Assembly (NCBI GenBank): GCA_951217055.1
Contig: OX578281.1
Coordinates: 66,032,043 to 66,096,042, forward strand
From: Gerris lacustris
Taxonomy: Eukaryota > Arthropoda > Insecta > Hemiptera > Gerridae
Reading direction: 5' to 3'
DNA: 64,000 nt
Position numbers and translations under genes: made by a program. Of the stretch, positions 1-10,180 are shown piece after piece; within the stretch, counting starts at the first letter, position 1; each line of letters starts with the position of its first letter. The notes below the pieces were generated by a model. It worked only from the letters and a program-made list of their open reading frames with translations. It was not told the DNA's origin and ran no database searches.

Positions 1-470
1 ACTAGGTAAGTCTGGGTCAAGAAGTATAGTTATCACATGCAATTTAATTATAAGTATTGTTTAAATAAATAATATATGTTATTTCTTCTCCACATTTTTT
101 ATCAATCTAACATTTTGTATTTTAAATTTAATGCTAGCTAATATAAAATTTGCAAATCGATTTTTGAAATATGACAGGAGGTAGCTTGGTTTTCACTTCG
201 GTACTGTATTTCACCACCAGAAACGAACTTATTTTGACATCGCTAAGCCTTCTTCGTATAGATACAACATGTTTTAGCTGCGTGAAATTGTACAGCGTAT
301 TACTGTAAAACTGCGTGATATAAAATATATATAAAACCTATTTATATAAAACTACTTATACTACTTATAAAACCGTATTTTACGCCTAAAAGTTATATAC
401 ATATTATAAGTGTTATTCTATATTGTATATCAACTAAATAATCCTTGTAGTAAGTCTAGAGAAAAACTAC
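1..470. other. AT-rich sequence, no gene seen
   Basis: No ORF with recognisable homology, RNA gene or terminal repeat was seen. The stretch ends where the AB element begins. Confidence 0.6.
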
Positions 471-1017
471 TAAAGGACGACCAAGAAGTCATGAACACGG
501 GAGAAACTGAAAGCTTAGCTTCGTTTAAAGTCGGAACTACCTAGTATTGCCGAAGTCAGTACAGTCAAGAAGAGAGTGCAGTGAGAAGAGGGTGCAAAGA
601 AAATACCCATTTCTAGTTTGTATGACATGCGCAGTTATGTCAAATCTCACGAATAACAACAGGAAGGTTTCCAATCTGTTAGGTTTCCTGTTTTGTTTGT
701 TTTTATACAGTACGAATTATAGTCACAACTGTCCAAAATCCTAATCTAACTCAGAAATAAGGAGGAAGATTAATATAGAAGAAAATCGATTTAGATTTAA
801 AGAATATTATTATGAATAATCAATAAATAATAATATAAAGATATTATCGTATATTAATAGTGATTTCTTATCAGGTTCATTGTTGCCTGTTAATAGCAAT
901 AGAACAACACTGATTTTTGACAGTGGTCTATTTTTATTAAAAACTGGCTTTACATGACACCAAAACAATGACACTAGCGCACTCCTCAGATTTCCATGAC
1001 TTCTTTATCGACCTTTA
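471..1017 (+). mobile_element. AB element, copy 1 (TIR DNA transposon, non-autonomous)
   Basis: The left end TAAAGGACGACCAAGAAGTC is matched in inverse at the right end (GACTTCTTTATCGACCTTTA), giving imperfect TIRs of about 23 bp around a 547-bp body. The outermost TA could be a TA target duplication, so the element may strictly be 473-1015. The left half (from 485) is about 85-90% like 4485-4870 and the right half matches 6520-6635, so a second copy exists. A short ORF at 547-744 recurs in copy 2, but it tracks the DNA repeat and resembles no protein known to me. TA flanks suggest a Tc1/mariner-like source; no transposase is present. Confidence 0.7.
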
Positions 1018-1418
1018 ATAGAAAAAAAACGAAATCGCACTTGTTTATAACCTGTGTCTTGTTACCTTCCCTTTCTTTAAAAAAAAACCCACAAAGTTTT
1101 GAATCATGGTTATGTTTTTGTGTATGCTCCTGGATGCAAAATATAGAACTAAAAATTAAAAACCAAGTTATCACCTAAGTTATATCCTAACTTTCTGATA
1201 CTTTGTTTAAGAGTGTCACATTTTTCACGTCAGATTTTGTGTGACTATGAACTTTCTTCTGTCGTCCGGCCCAAAATCATAACCATGTTAAAAAACTTAG
1301 GTTTAAAAAAACTAGTTTAAACGTTTAAATTCACAAGACTGTCAATTTATATACAATCTATAACAAAAAAAAAAATAAATTAAGCCAGATTTAAAATCCA
1401 TGCATTTCCAATTATATG
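1018..1418. other. AT-rich spacer, nothing recognised
   Basis: Short AT-rich ORFs on both strands only. No repeat structure was seen apart from A-runs. Confidence 0.5.
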
Positions 1419-1421
1419 TTA

Positions 1422-2580
1422 TAACCAGAGACCTTCAAATGCCTTTTTGCCATGGCGCCATTCTAAAATGCCACATTTTGCCTATTTTTTGCTAAAAAGC
1501 CACATTTTGCCGATTTTCGGTAAAATGCCACACTTTATGCCACATTTTGCCTTATTTTGGCCAAGTTCTGAGAAAAAAATAGAAATATTCTAATATTCTA
1601 AGGGGTTCGTTCTGCTACAACCTATAAAACCAGGTAAGATTAAGATACGCCCTTGCAGGGCAGGATTCCAAGGTGCTGAGGATTCCCCAAGTGATGTGAG
1701 GGATTCCTATCTTAGGGTAGTGACTCACTTCGTCATCCAAGCTACCAATAAGAATAGAATGCAACCTGCCACACGAGGTGGCGCCACCCACCGGGCAGCA
1801 CTACCTGGTCGACTGTCCCACGGTCTAGCTGCCACCTGCAGGTGGCGCCACCCGGTCAGCCCAATATTTTCAATTAAACCCGTCAGTCACTGCCACTCAG
1901 CCCCCACTCCTTCAATCAAATTTAGAGGAATTCAAATCAGGGGCTAACTGTATCCCTCATGTAAGTGTCTTTACTGGTCAAACTGTTCTTCAATATTCTA
2001 AGCAATTCGTTGAAAGTTCCACGCGACATTCAGCAAAAATTGTTACTGTCCTCTTTGATATGGGGTACACTGTATGAAACAAACTAGTATTATTTTTGTC
2101 TGAAATTATTCGATGAACCCAAAAACGTCTTTTTTCCTTCTTCTTTCACGAACATAATGATATGCATGCACAATGCACAGCTCCATTTCTCGACTGCCCG
2201 AAAAAAGTAAAAACTCGGGTGGCACAAGACAGGTGTCGGAAGCAAGTGGCATCAACAAGGTGGCGCCACCTGGGTGGCGAAGTGTGTCACTACCCTAAGG
2301 ATTAAGCTCTAGCTCATCACTGGTCAATGTGGGTCATTGTAGGGTATTTAAGATACCTGTAAATGGTAATAAAGTAGTTAATATGACTCAAGTTGCACGA
2401 AGTAATATCCCTTTTACAATCGAAAGGGGGGGGGGGGGGGGGGGGGTTGGAAAGTTGAAAAATAAATGCCACATTAGCTAAAATAAATGCCACATTTGGC
2501 CAAAATAAATGCCATATTGCCACACTTTTTAGTGCCACATTTCGTAAAAATAAATGCTACATTTTGAAGGTCTCTGGTTA
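1422..2580. mobile_element. TIR element of about 1.15 kb with TTATAA borders
   Basis: Both ends read TTATAA + CCAGAGACCTTCAAA: left 1419-1439, right the inverse at 2563-2583. Because TTATAA is its own complement, the target duplication may be TA (element 1422-2580) or the whole hexamer, so the superfamily is open. Just inside each end lie repeats of TGCCACATTTTGCC-like units (1460-1560 and 2465-2555), probably subterminal transposase-binding-type repeats. A 21-G run is at 2426-2446. No transposase is visible. A second inverted pair lies inside (1711-2299). Confidence 0.75.
1711..2299. mobile_element. Nested TIR element with GGTGGCGCCACC palindromes
   Basis: CTTAGGGTAGTGACTCACTTCG-like ends (1711-1732) are matched in inverse at 2278-2299, about 20 of 22 positions. 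The interior is more GC-rich than its surroundings and holds three exact copies of the 12-bp palindrome GGTGGCGCCACC at 1777-1788, 1841-1852 and 2259-2270. The target duplication is not resolved (flanks are TTA/TAA-like). An 83-codon ORF at 1696-1947 spans the element edge, matches nothing I recognise and is not called as a gene. Confidence 0.6.
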
Positions 2581-2685
2581 TAACCCCAAAATAGGATCTT
2601 CTATACAATTTCTAAGCTTTCTACTTACCCGGTAGAAGTAACAAAGTAAGGCGTATGTGTGTGTATTGTATAATATAAATAAGTA

Positions 2686-3457
2686 TACAGGGAGGTCCAA
2701 AAGTCTCCCCCCCCCCTCTTAACTTTTGAACGGTTTGAGATAAATTAATGAAACTTGGGGGATCTCTACCATGCAAAGAGAAGTTTGTTTTCATGCAATC
2801 ACCCACTAGGGGCAACCACCCACTTTGCCCCCAGGCCACACAACTTCAAAATTTCAAATTGGAGCGTATATTTTTGATAGCATATTTCGATTCTACAGTG
2901 AAAAATAATAAACTTTTAATTGAAACTATTTTTTCTATCTCCAATATTTTGCCCCCTATAGGGGGGGGGGGGGGGGCAAAGGCATAAAAATGGTAGATTT
3001 CAGCGCCTGGAGGCAAAATGGTGGTTGCCCCTAGTACGCGAGTGGATGATTACACACTTCCCTTTACATGGTGCAGATCCCCCAAGTTCCATTACTTTAT
3101 TTCAAACCGTTTAGATTTTATAACGATCTAAGTGTTATTTTTTTACTATTTTGGAAGGGTTATTTTGCTATCTTTGCCCCCCTGAAGGGGGCAAAATATT
3201 GGAGATAGAAAAAATAGTTTCAAGTAAAAGTTTATTATTTTTCACTCTAGAATCCAAATATGCTATCAAAAATATACATTCCAATTTGAAATTCTGAAGT
3301 TGGGTGGCCTGGGGGCAAAGTGGGTGGTTGCCCCTAGTGGGCGATTGCATGAAAACAAACTTCCCTTTGCATGGTAGAGATCCCCCAAGTTTCATTAATT
3401 TATCTCAAACCGTTCAAAAGTTAAGAGGGGGGGGGGAGACTTTTGGACCACCCTGTA
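2686..3457. mobile_element. Foldback element, about 280-bp arms, TACAGGG ends
   Basis: The left arm (2686-2965) and right arm (3172-3457) are long inverted copies. Ends read TACAGGGAGGTCCAAAAGTC and, in inverse, TACAGGGTGGTCCAAAAGTC, each next to a TA that would be the target duplication. TACAGGGTG-type ends with TA duplications are common among insect Tc1/mariner-like elements. The centre (about 3001-3115) holds a third, partial copy of the outer arm in the same orientation as the right arm. Each arm contains an open frame of about 75 codons on opposite strands (2748-2987, 3168-3395); they mirror each other because the arms do, and I see no protein similarity. Confidence 0.8.
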
Positions 3458-3779
3458 TAAATTAAGTCATAACAATACCAATATCACACACTTACACCCG
3501 TACTTTATCTTCATACTGTAATTCAGAAGATAAATATGTACCTTGTTTTACAGGTGTGAACAGCCTACCCTAATCTTTTCACATTAATCAACACCATTTA
3601 TAAAAAAAAAGCTTTATTACAGTACAAGCAATTAATTTACGAATTTTTAGTCGTGTCTAAATCCCGCACTAATATCACAACAGGTGTTTTGGTTTGAATA
3701 AAACCATTTAGGAAGAGGAAAAAGAACCACAAAACAAATGTGTATTTATTAAAAGAAAATATATTATGTTTAGTTAAGT

Positions 3780-4013
3780 ATGCATCTATTTATTTTTATC
3801 CTTGCATTGCATATACATGTAAAATTCAAATAACCTATTAAACATTACGATATGGTTATATCTCAACCATGAATCACAAAAACAAATAAATTATTTACAT
3901 ATTAAAATATGATAAATTTATAGCAAAGCATATATCTATTTTTTATTCAGCATATACATGCAAACTGCAAATAACCTATTTAACCTTACGATATGGTTAT
4001 ATTTCAACCATTA
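3780..4013 (+). repeat. Direct repeat pair of about 88 bp
   Basis: The block at about 3782-3871 recurs at about 3928-4013. Both contain ATAACCTATT, then TTACGATATGGTTATAT and CAACCAT. They are diverged and separated by about 55 bp. No terminal structure was seen. Confidence 0.65.
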
Positions 4014-4064
4014 GATGATATGGCTGAGCTATACATTACGCGGTAGAGATGTACACACTTAGAT

Positions 4065-4150
4065 TAGTCTGCCAATTAGTGTGGCACATAGCTACCTCGC
4101 GTTCTTATAACATACTCAAATGATTTAATGCTTATTGTTTACTTTATTTA
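4065..4150 (+). mobile_element. Hel-1 5' end fragment
   Basis: TAGTCTGCCAATTAGTGTGG begins the Hel-1 5' terminal module. The fragment stops near 4150, where an oppositely oriented Hel-1 3' end begins, so this is a rearranged locus. Confidence 0.65.
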
Positions 4151-4154
4151 TTTT

Positions 4155-4470
4155 GCTTCCGAGCTTACCGAAGATAACGGAAGCTATGTGATCGTTCTGA
4201 AGAGCGAATTTTTTTATGTCTCCGATTTCAAAAATTCCAAGACAGAAATCTGTTTCAGATTTGTTTTCAATTTTTGCGAATCAACATATCATAAAAACTA
4301 CTTGTCCGATTTTGATGAAATTTGGATGGTAGGCCATAATTAACTCATTGTTGGTCCCATATAAGTTTTAACCGTCTGTGCCCACTTGTTTTCTTTCCAC
4401 ATGTGCACAAACATACCTTTATTTTTCACCTATACACAATAAATGGGTGCAGAAGGTTGAAACTTATAGG
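4155..4470 (-). mobile_element. Hel-1 3' part (alpha core), inverted
   Basis: The terminal hairpin GCTTCCGAGCTTACCGAAGA... occupies 4155-4184: GCTTCCG pairs with CGGAAGC and an inner stem of about 5 bp follows. The alpha core continues, with blocks about 'aaatttggatggtaggccat' and 'gttggtcccatataagtttt'. The (GTCY)n tract has been lost in this copy. It abuts the AB element at 4478. Confidence 0.7.
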
Positions 4471-4477
4471 GTACTAC

Positions 4478-4873
4478 AGGTCGACCAAGATGTCATTAAC
4501 ACGGGAGAAACTAAAAGCTTAGCTTCGTTTAAAGTCGGAACTTCCGAGTATTGCCGAAGTCAGTACAGTCGAGTGCTAAGACAATACACCTTTCTAGTTT
4601 GTATGACATGCGCAGTTATGTCAAATCTCATGAATAACAACAGAAAGGTTTCCAATCTGTTAGGTTTACTGTTTTGTTTCTTTTTATACAGTACGAATTA
4701 AAGTCACAACTGTCCTAAGCGATTTTTGAACGATCCACAAATCCACGGGATGATGCGAATGCAAAGGACGCTAGAAATGACTGGGTTGGAACAAACCTTA
4801 TATGTATTTGTTATTATAGAATATTATTATGATTGATCAATAAATAAGAATATAATATTATCGTATATAGAAA
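4478..4873 (+). mobile_element. AB element, copy 2, left part
   Basis: Matches 480-860 of copy 1, including GGTCGACCAAGATGTCAT and a recurring tract around 4580-4700. It is cut at 4873 by the Hel-1 insertion and resumes at 6478. Confidence 0.75.
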
Positions 4874-6477
4874 TACTCTGCCAATTAATGTGGCACATAG
4901 CTTCCTCGCAAATAAAAGACCAAATTAAGAAAAATACCTCGATAAACATAATCAAAAAGTTGGTATGGCGCACCACTGCTCCAGTAAATATTTAATAAAG
5001 TTGAAGAAATTTAAACATTTGTTGAAGAAACAAGCACCAAAAGTTAGCGCACATATAATTAATTTAATAAACAAATATAAAACTGAAACCAAATCGTAGA
5101 AACCGCTGTATAAACAGTTTTTTTAAATTTACCCCCTCAAAACTAAAAATAACACAAAAAAGAATATAACAAAAATTAATCTACTATGCAAGAGCTTTTC
5201 AACGATATACATCATATTATAAAAGATTAACTTTAACATTTGTACCCCTGAACTCTGAGGTACCAAAGTTATATTTTTAAAAACAAACAATACAAAAGGG
5301 CATTCATTTAACTAATAAATGCATATAAATAAAAAAGTAATTAAACCCTTTAACCTACAACAAAATTATAAATCGGTACAAAAGTTTATCTACAACATTT
5401 TTAAAAAATCAACAAATAAAATAGCTTTATTGTACATATCAAGGCCTTTAATATGATATACGACACAATATTAAAAACAAAAACAAGTGGTCACGTGACA
5501 CGGCGCACGGGAAAAAAGATTACTCTCATGTTCTCAGCAAGTAGGATGAAATAATGAAATAAAATATACTCAATTTAAAGAGCATTAGTGTAAGATTCAA
5601 TCGCCGCAATGAGAAATAAAATCGGCCAACTATTATAGAAACTATGGCCATTCAAAGACAAAAATGGAAAAAAATAAAACCAAAAAATAACAAAATTATC
5701 ACCATCTAGGGTACAACCGATGATGATACGACAAAAACTCATAGGACTAAAGTTGTAGATCTTTTAAAATCAGTCACCACTTGTGCTATCCATTTTCTAA
5801 TACGACTTACCGTTTAGCCGCAATAAGCCCCCAAACCAGCTTAAAAATCAAGTCACCTATTTTTATTTTTTTAAGGGGGGAAGGAGGGGGAAAAGTGAAC
5901 TTTGTATAATTATTTTGGTGCACTTCTGGAAGTGGGTAAACATTAATGTCAGTCAGTAAGTCAGTTAGCCATGCGGCTTTATAAGATAAGACATATTAAT
6001 TTAGCAGGATTTAAAGTGCGCAGAAAGTTGAAATTAGGCAGGTGTTATCTGCAGGCTACTTTCGGCAAACCATAAAAATTTCATAAAAATCAGATGATTA
6101 CTCTTAAAGATATGGCTGTAAATAAATGTATGTTTGTGAGCATGTGGATGACAAACAAATAAGCGCAGAAGGTTGAAACTTAAATGGGACCAACAATGGG
6201 CTAATTATGACCTACCATCCAAATTTCATTAAAATTGGACGTGTAGTTTTTAAGATATGGCGGTTCGCAAATATTGAACGACAGACCGACAGACCGACAG
6301 ACCGACAGACCGACAGACCGACAGACCGACAGACCGACAGACAGACACGGAACCAAAAATGTTCCCTGATGTCTGAAACGGATTTCTGTCTTGGAATTTT
6401 TGAAATCGGAGACCTATAATTTTTTCGTTCTTCAGAACGATCACATAGCTTCCGTTACCTTCGGTAAGCTCGGAAGC
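4874..6477 (+). mobile_element. Hel-1, full-length copy (Helentron/DINE-1-like, 1604 bp)
   Basis: The 5' end is TACTCTGCCAATTAATGTGG and the 3' end is the hairpin GCTTCCGTTACC...CTCGGAAGC at 6448-6477. AB-element halves on both sides prove it inserted as a unit. The interior has about 1.1 kb of AT-rich DNA without ORFs, then the alpha core (about 6000-6270) and a (GACR)n microsatellite at 6279-6347. CACATAGCTTCC occurs near both ends (4893-4904 and 6442-6453). A GTCY tract before a 3' terminal hairpin, no TIRs and insertion in an A-run are DINE-1/Helentron traits; no Rep/helicase is encoded, so it is non-autonomous. Family assignment is inference. Confidence 0.7.
6279..6347. repeat. (GACAGACC)n microsatellite in Hel-1
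   Basis: About eight units of GACAGACC, equal to GTCY on the other strand. It sits at the same place relative to the 3' hairpin as the tracts in the other Hel-1 copies. Confidence 0.9.
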
Positions 6478-6635
6478 AAAAAATTAGAAGTTATGAAAAA
6501 TAAAATTATTAATAACAAAAGAACAACACTGTGTTTTGACAGTGGCCAATTTTATTAAAAACTGACTATACGTGACACTAAAATAACGACACTAGCGCAC
6601 TCCTCAGATTTCCATGACTTCTTGGTCGACCTTTA
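6478..6635 (+). mobile_element. AB element, copy 2, right part with TIR
   Basis: Matches 860-1017 of copy 1 (GAACAACACTG, then CACTAGCGCACTCCTCAGAT) and ends in the inverse of TAAAGGTCGACCAAGAAGTC. Confidence 0.75.
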
Positions 6636-7503
6636 ACAATGGGCTAATCACCATCTAAATTTAATTAAAATCGGACTAGTAATTTTTATGATAAGTTGGT
6701 TCGTAACAATGTGAAGTAAAGAAATGAGCTAAGGGTGGCTAACTTCAAATCAAAGAATTTGGACGGGGGGGGGGGATCCTCTTAGATGTTGGCAGTACAT
6801 AGGAAGATTTATGTCTGTTGAAGTGTTCAAAGTGTCTTAAACAATGTTAATATATTTATACAAGCTGCATAAGCAGCAGTAAAGCTAATAACTGCTACAA
6901 GTATCAGTTACTATATTATACAAGTTGCTTCAACGTATTTTGCCACAAATACATATTTGCAATTATCGTATTTTTGTTGAGTGTGTCGGAGGGGTTCATG
7001 TATGAAGCAATTAATCAAAGACAGGTTTCGTATCTAGGTCAAGTGTGAAATAACTTTATGTTAAGCCATGAGGAAAGATAAACTACTTAAGGTAATACCC
7101 AATATAATAGACGTAAATAAAAACTCGAGGAAAAACGTATCTATACCATTTATAGTTTATTATAAATATATTGATATTGTACAAAGCAAGTAATAAACCA
7201 TATAACGCACAACAGTCACAAGCATATTTAACAATAGTCTCCTAGTAAAATATTAGGGGAGAAAGTTGGAGAAAAATGTAATTCACAGAATTAAAATACA
7301 GATGTTCCGCTCAGCGTGCGGCCGTTGTACTGTCCCATGATCTCTGAAACTAATGTCAACTTTCACGCCGAATAATTATTTAAAGGTATACTGTCAATAC
7401 TGTCACATCTAAAGTATGTCAATTGTATTACTTGCACAAAATACACTAATTAATATGATGTAACTACGTTGAAACATGAAATAAGGGTAATAACAATAAT
7501 ATG
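6636..7503. other. AT-rich spacer, nothing recognised
   Basis: A short Hel-1-like fragment ('aacaatgggctaatcaccat') lies at about 6635-6715 and an 11-G run at 6765-6775. No gene or ends were seen in the rest. Confidence 0.45.
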
Positions 7504-8425
7504 GGTAAGAGCCATTGTAGCTCTGCTGTTAAAAACCCTTGTACCTCAGCTGTTAAGAGCCCTTGTTGCTCAGCTGTTAAAAACCCTTGTACCTTAGCTT
7601 TTAAGAGCCCTTGTTGCACAGCTGTTAAAAACCCTTACAGCTCAGCTGTAGAAGCCATTATAGCTCGGCTGTTAAAAACCCTTATAGCTCAGCTGTAAGA
7701 GCCAATGTTGTTCTGCTGTTAAAAACCCTTGTACCTCAGCTGTTAAGAGCCCTTGTTGCTCAGCTGTTAAAAACCCGTGTACCTTAGCTTTTAAGAGCCC
7801 TTGGTGCACAGCTGTTAAAAACCCTTGTACCTTAGCTTTTAAGAGCCCTTGTTGCACAGCTGTTAAAAACCCTTATAGCTCAGCTGTAGGAGCCATTATA
7901 GCTCGGCTGTTAAAAACCCTTATAGTTCAGCTGTAAGAGCCATTATAGCTCTGCTGTTAAAAACCCTTGTACCTCAGCTGTTAAGAGCTCTTGTTGCTCA
8001 GCTGTTTAAAACAATTGTACCTCAGCTGTTAAGAGCTTTTGTTGCTCAGCTGTTAAAAAGCCTTGTACATCAGCTGTTAAGAGCCCTTGTTGCTCAGCTG
8101 TTTAAAACCCTTGTACCTCAGCTGTTAAGAGCTCTTGTTGCTCAGCTGTTAAAAAACCTTGTACCTCAGCTGTTAAGAGCCCTTGTTTCACAGCTGTTAA
8201 AAACCCTTGTACCTCAGCTGTTAAGAGCTCTTGTTGCTCAGCTGTTTAAAACCCTTGTACCTCTGCTGTTAAGAGCTTTTGTTGCTCAGCTGTTAAAAAG
8301 CCTTGTACCTCAGCTGTTAAGAGCCCTTGTTTCACAGCTGTTAAAAACCCTTATAGCTCAGCAGTAAGAGTCCTTGTAGCTCAGCTGTTGAAAACCCTTG
8401 GAGCTCAGCTCTTAAGAGCTATTAC
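7504..8425 (+). repeat. 24-bp minisatellite with CAGCTG in most units
   Basis: About 38 tandem 24-bp monomers alternate between two types, CAGCTGTTAAAAACCCTTGT and CAGCTGTTAAGAGCCCTTGT, so the main repeat is a 48-bp dimer. A block at 7647-7718 recurs at 7886-7957, a higher-order period of about 240 bp (10 monomers). Most units carry the palindrome CAGCTG, an E-box core. Because 24 is a multiple of three, short frames open on both strands (7501-7698, 7672-7857); these are artefacts of the repeat. Confidence 0.95.
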
Positions 8426-9159
8426 AAACTAACTGAATAGTTGGTGGTCGATAACGAGTGCTAGATTGTGATTTTATTTCTCTTCCTCCTATTTTAATAT
8501 TTTAATTAAAGTTTTAATTCTACTTTTCTATTAACTTAAAAGTTTCTTTAATTTACCATAAGTACAGAATTTACCATTCCATTTAAAATATTGTTACAAC
8601 TGATATAAAACATTTATTGTTTTAACAGATACCGAAAGACCCAACAAGATAAAAAAAATAAATATAAAATTATAATTTCATATTGCATAAAGCACCAAGA
8701 ACGGAAAGACACACAAACAATGCACACATGCATACAAACAAAAATATAATAACATAAGTATAAACAAGAAATAAGACAAGAAACAAAGTTGACAGGCAAG
8801 AGTGTAAGAAGAAGTGAAATAAAACAATCTTGTAACTTCTTCATCTCCTGGGACTTGTCTTATCATAAAAACAATTTTTTATATTACTTACTTAAGTTAC
8901 GACACTTTATTATTCATGACATTTTTGTTTTATTCCTAGGTAAATATTCAGTCTCTATAAATGCATAAATTATTAATATGTTCACAATGTAATTGTAAAT
9001 CAGCGATGTACTATATAATGATAATCACATCACACATTGAAGATACTTATTGAACATCTATTATTCTAAAGTTATAATTATGTAGCTCCATGCTGCAATT
9101 TGTTTTATTCTTAGAAGATATTTAATGATAGTCTGGGGTCAATTATCTTTTTTAAAATT
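8426..9159. other. AT-rich spacer, nothing recognised
   Basis: AT-rich, with short ORFs of low complexity only. No repeat ends were seen before the foldback element at 9160. Confidence 0.5.
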
Positions 9160-9968
9160 TCTGTCCCCCTCCTCTTGGGCCCCTTAGTTATAGGATTTCA
9201 TAAAGAACCTTTCTTGGTAGGTATCAATATTTAGAGGAAGTGCTGACTTGGGGGTTCATAACCCTAGCCGGGTAACCTGATCCCTTCTCATGGAGCTGAC
9301 GAGAGTTCACAGTTTTGTGTCCAGCCCTTCTAGTGGTTAGATCAAATATAGTTTAGTATAAACCAGTAATCACGCGTCTCCTTTTATTATTTAACCATTA
9401 CCAATCATTGGTCCGTTAAAACTGCTGGCAGCGGTTGGATGGGAAAGAAGGTCGCAATAGATTATTTATACATTATTATTATTTATTTCTTTGGATAGGT
9501 AGGTCATCGATTATTTACAATTTCATTGTTATTTCTTATTTATTTCCTCTCACATTAACACATTTACGTTCATTCGGATCATCGCATACATAATGCCTTC
9601 TCAACCGACCATTGAAATAAACGACTACTAACTAGTCGATTTTAAAATCGACTAGTTAGTAGTATCATCTTATATTTCCAATTTAAATAAAAACGTAACA
9701 GAAGCCTTATCTGAAGTGCCTAATTGCGGTAGCAATTGATCTAGGAAGAACTTAGAATATCCTCCGGCATTAGACCGGACATTTTCTCAAGAAACCTATC
9801 AATGGTGAATAATTACCAAGTTTACAGCTCCATGTGCAGTGATCAGATCACCCGGCTAGGGTTATGAACCCCCAAGTCAGCACTTCCTCCAGCATACCTT
9901 CCAAGAAAGGTTCTTTATGAAATCCTATAACTAAGGGGCCCCGGGGGGGGGGGGGGGGGGGGGGACAA
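9160..9968. mobile_element. Foldback element, about 140-bp arms
   Basis: The left arm 9161-9298 and right arm 9825-9966 are inverted copies, sharing GGCCCCTTAGTTATAGGATT and GAAGTGCTGACTTGGGGGTT. The right end contains a 22-G run (9943-9964); the left end has only short C-runs at that place. A perfect 38-bp palindrome lies in the middle. No transposase or clear target duplication was seen. Confidence 0.75.
9625..9662. repeat. Perfect 38-bp palindrome
   Basis: CTACTAACTAGTCGATTTT is followed directly by its exact complement, with no loop. It sits near the centre of the foldback element. Confidence 0.95.
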
Positions 9969-10180
9969 AACATTATCAAGTTAAACAGACCCAGAAAATT
10001 AACAAGCCCGCGATAACTTTTTCAACAACCATGCACTCAATTTCACAATCCACGTGTAGTACCGTATACTGTTATAGTACTTTAAAGATAGGAGAAGGGA
10101 ATCCTTACATAGAGAGTTTTGATCACATGTCAGGGTAGTTTCCTTTACATTGATAACGTTAGCCCAGACAAACCCCAAAT

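Noticed and set aside
2748..3395. Conserved 75-codon protein on opposite strands
   Set aside because: Both frames lie in the arms of one foldback element, so similarity follows from the DNA; no known domain.
4378..4701. 107-codon ORF similar to the ORF at 547-744
   Set aside because: Shared because both lie in AB copies; frames begin in different sequence and show no protein family.
7501..7857. ORFs with SSAVKNPC/LTAEVQGF-like repeats
   Set aside because: Translation of the 24-bp minisatellite; short and open on both strands.
7504..8425. CRISPR array
   Set aside because: Units are contiguous with no unique spacers, and the genome is eukaryotic.
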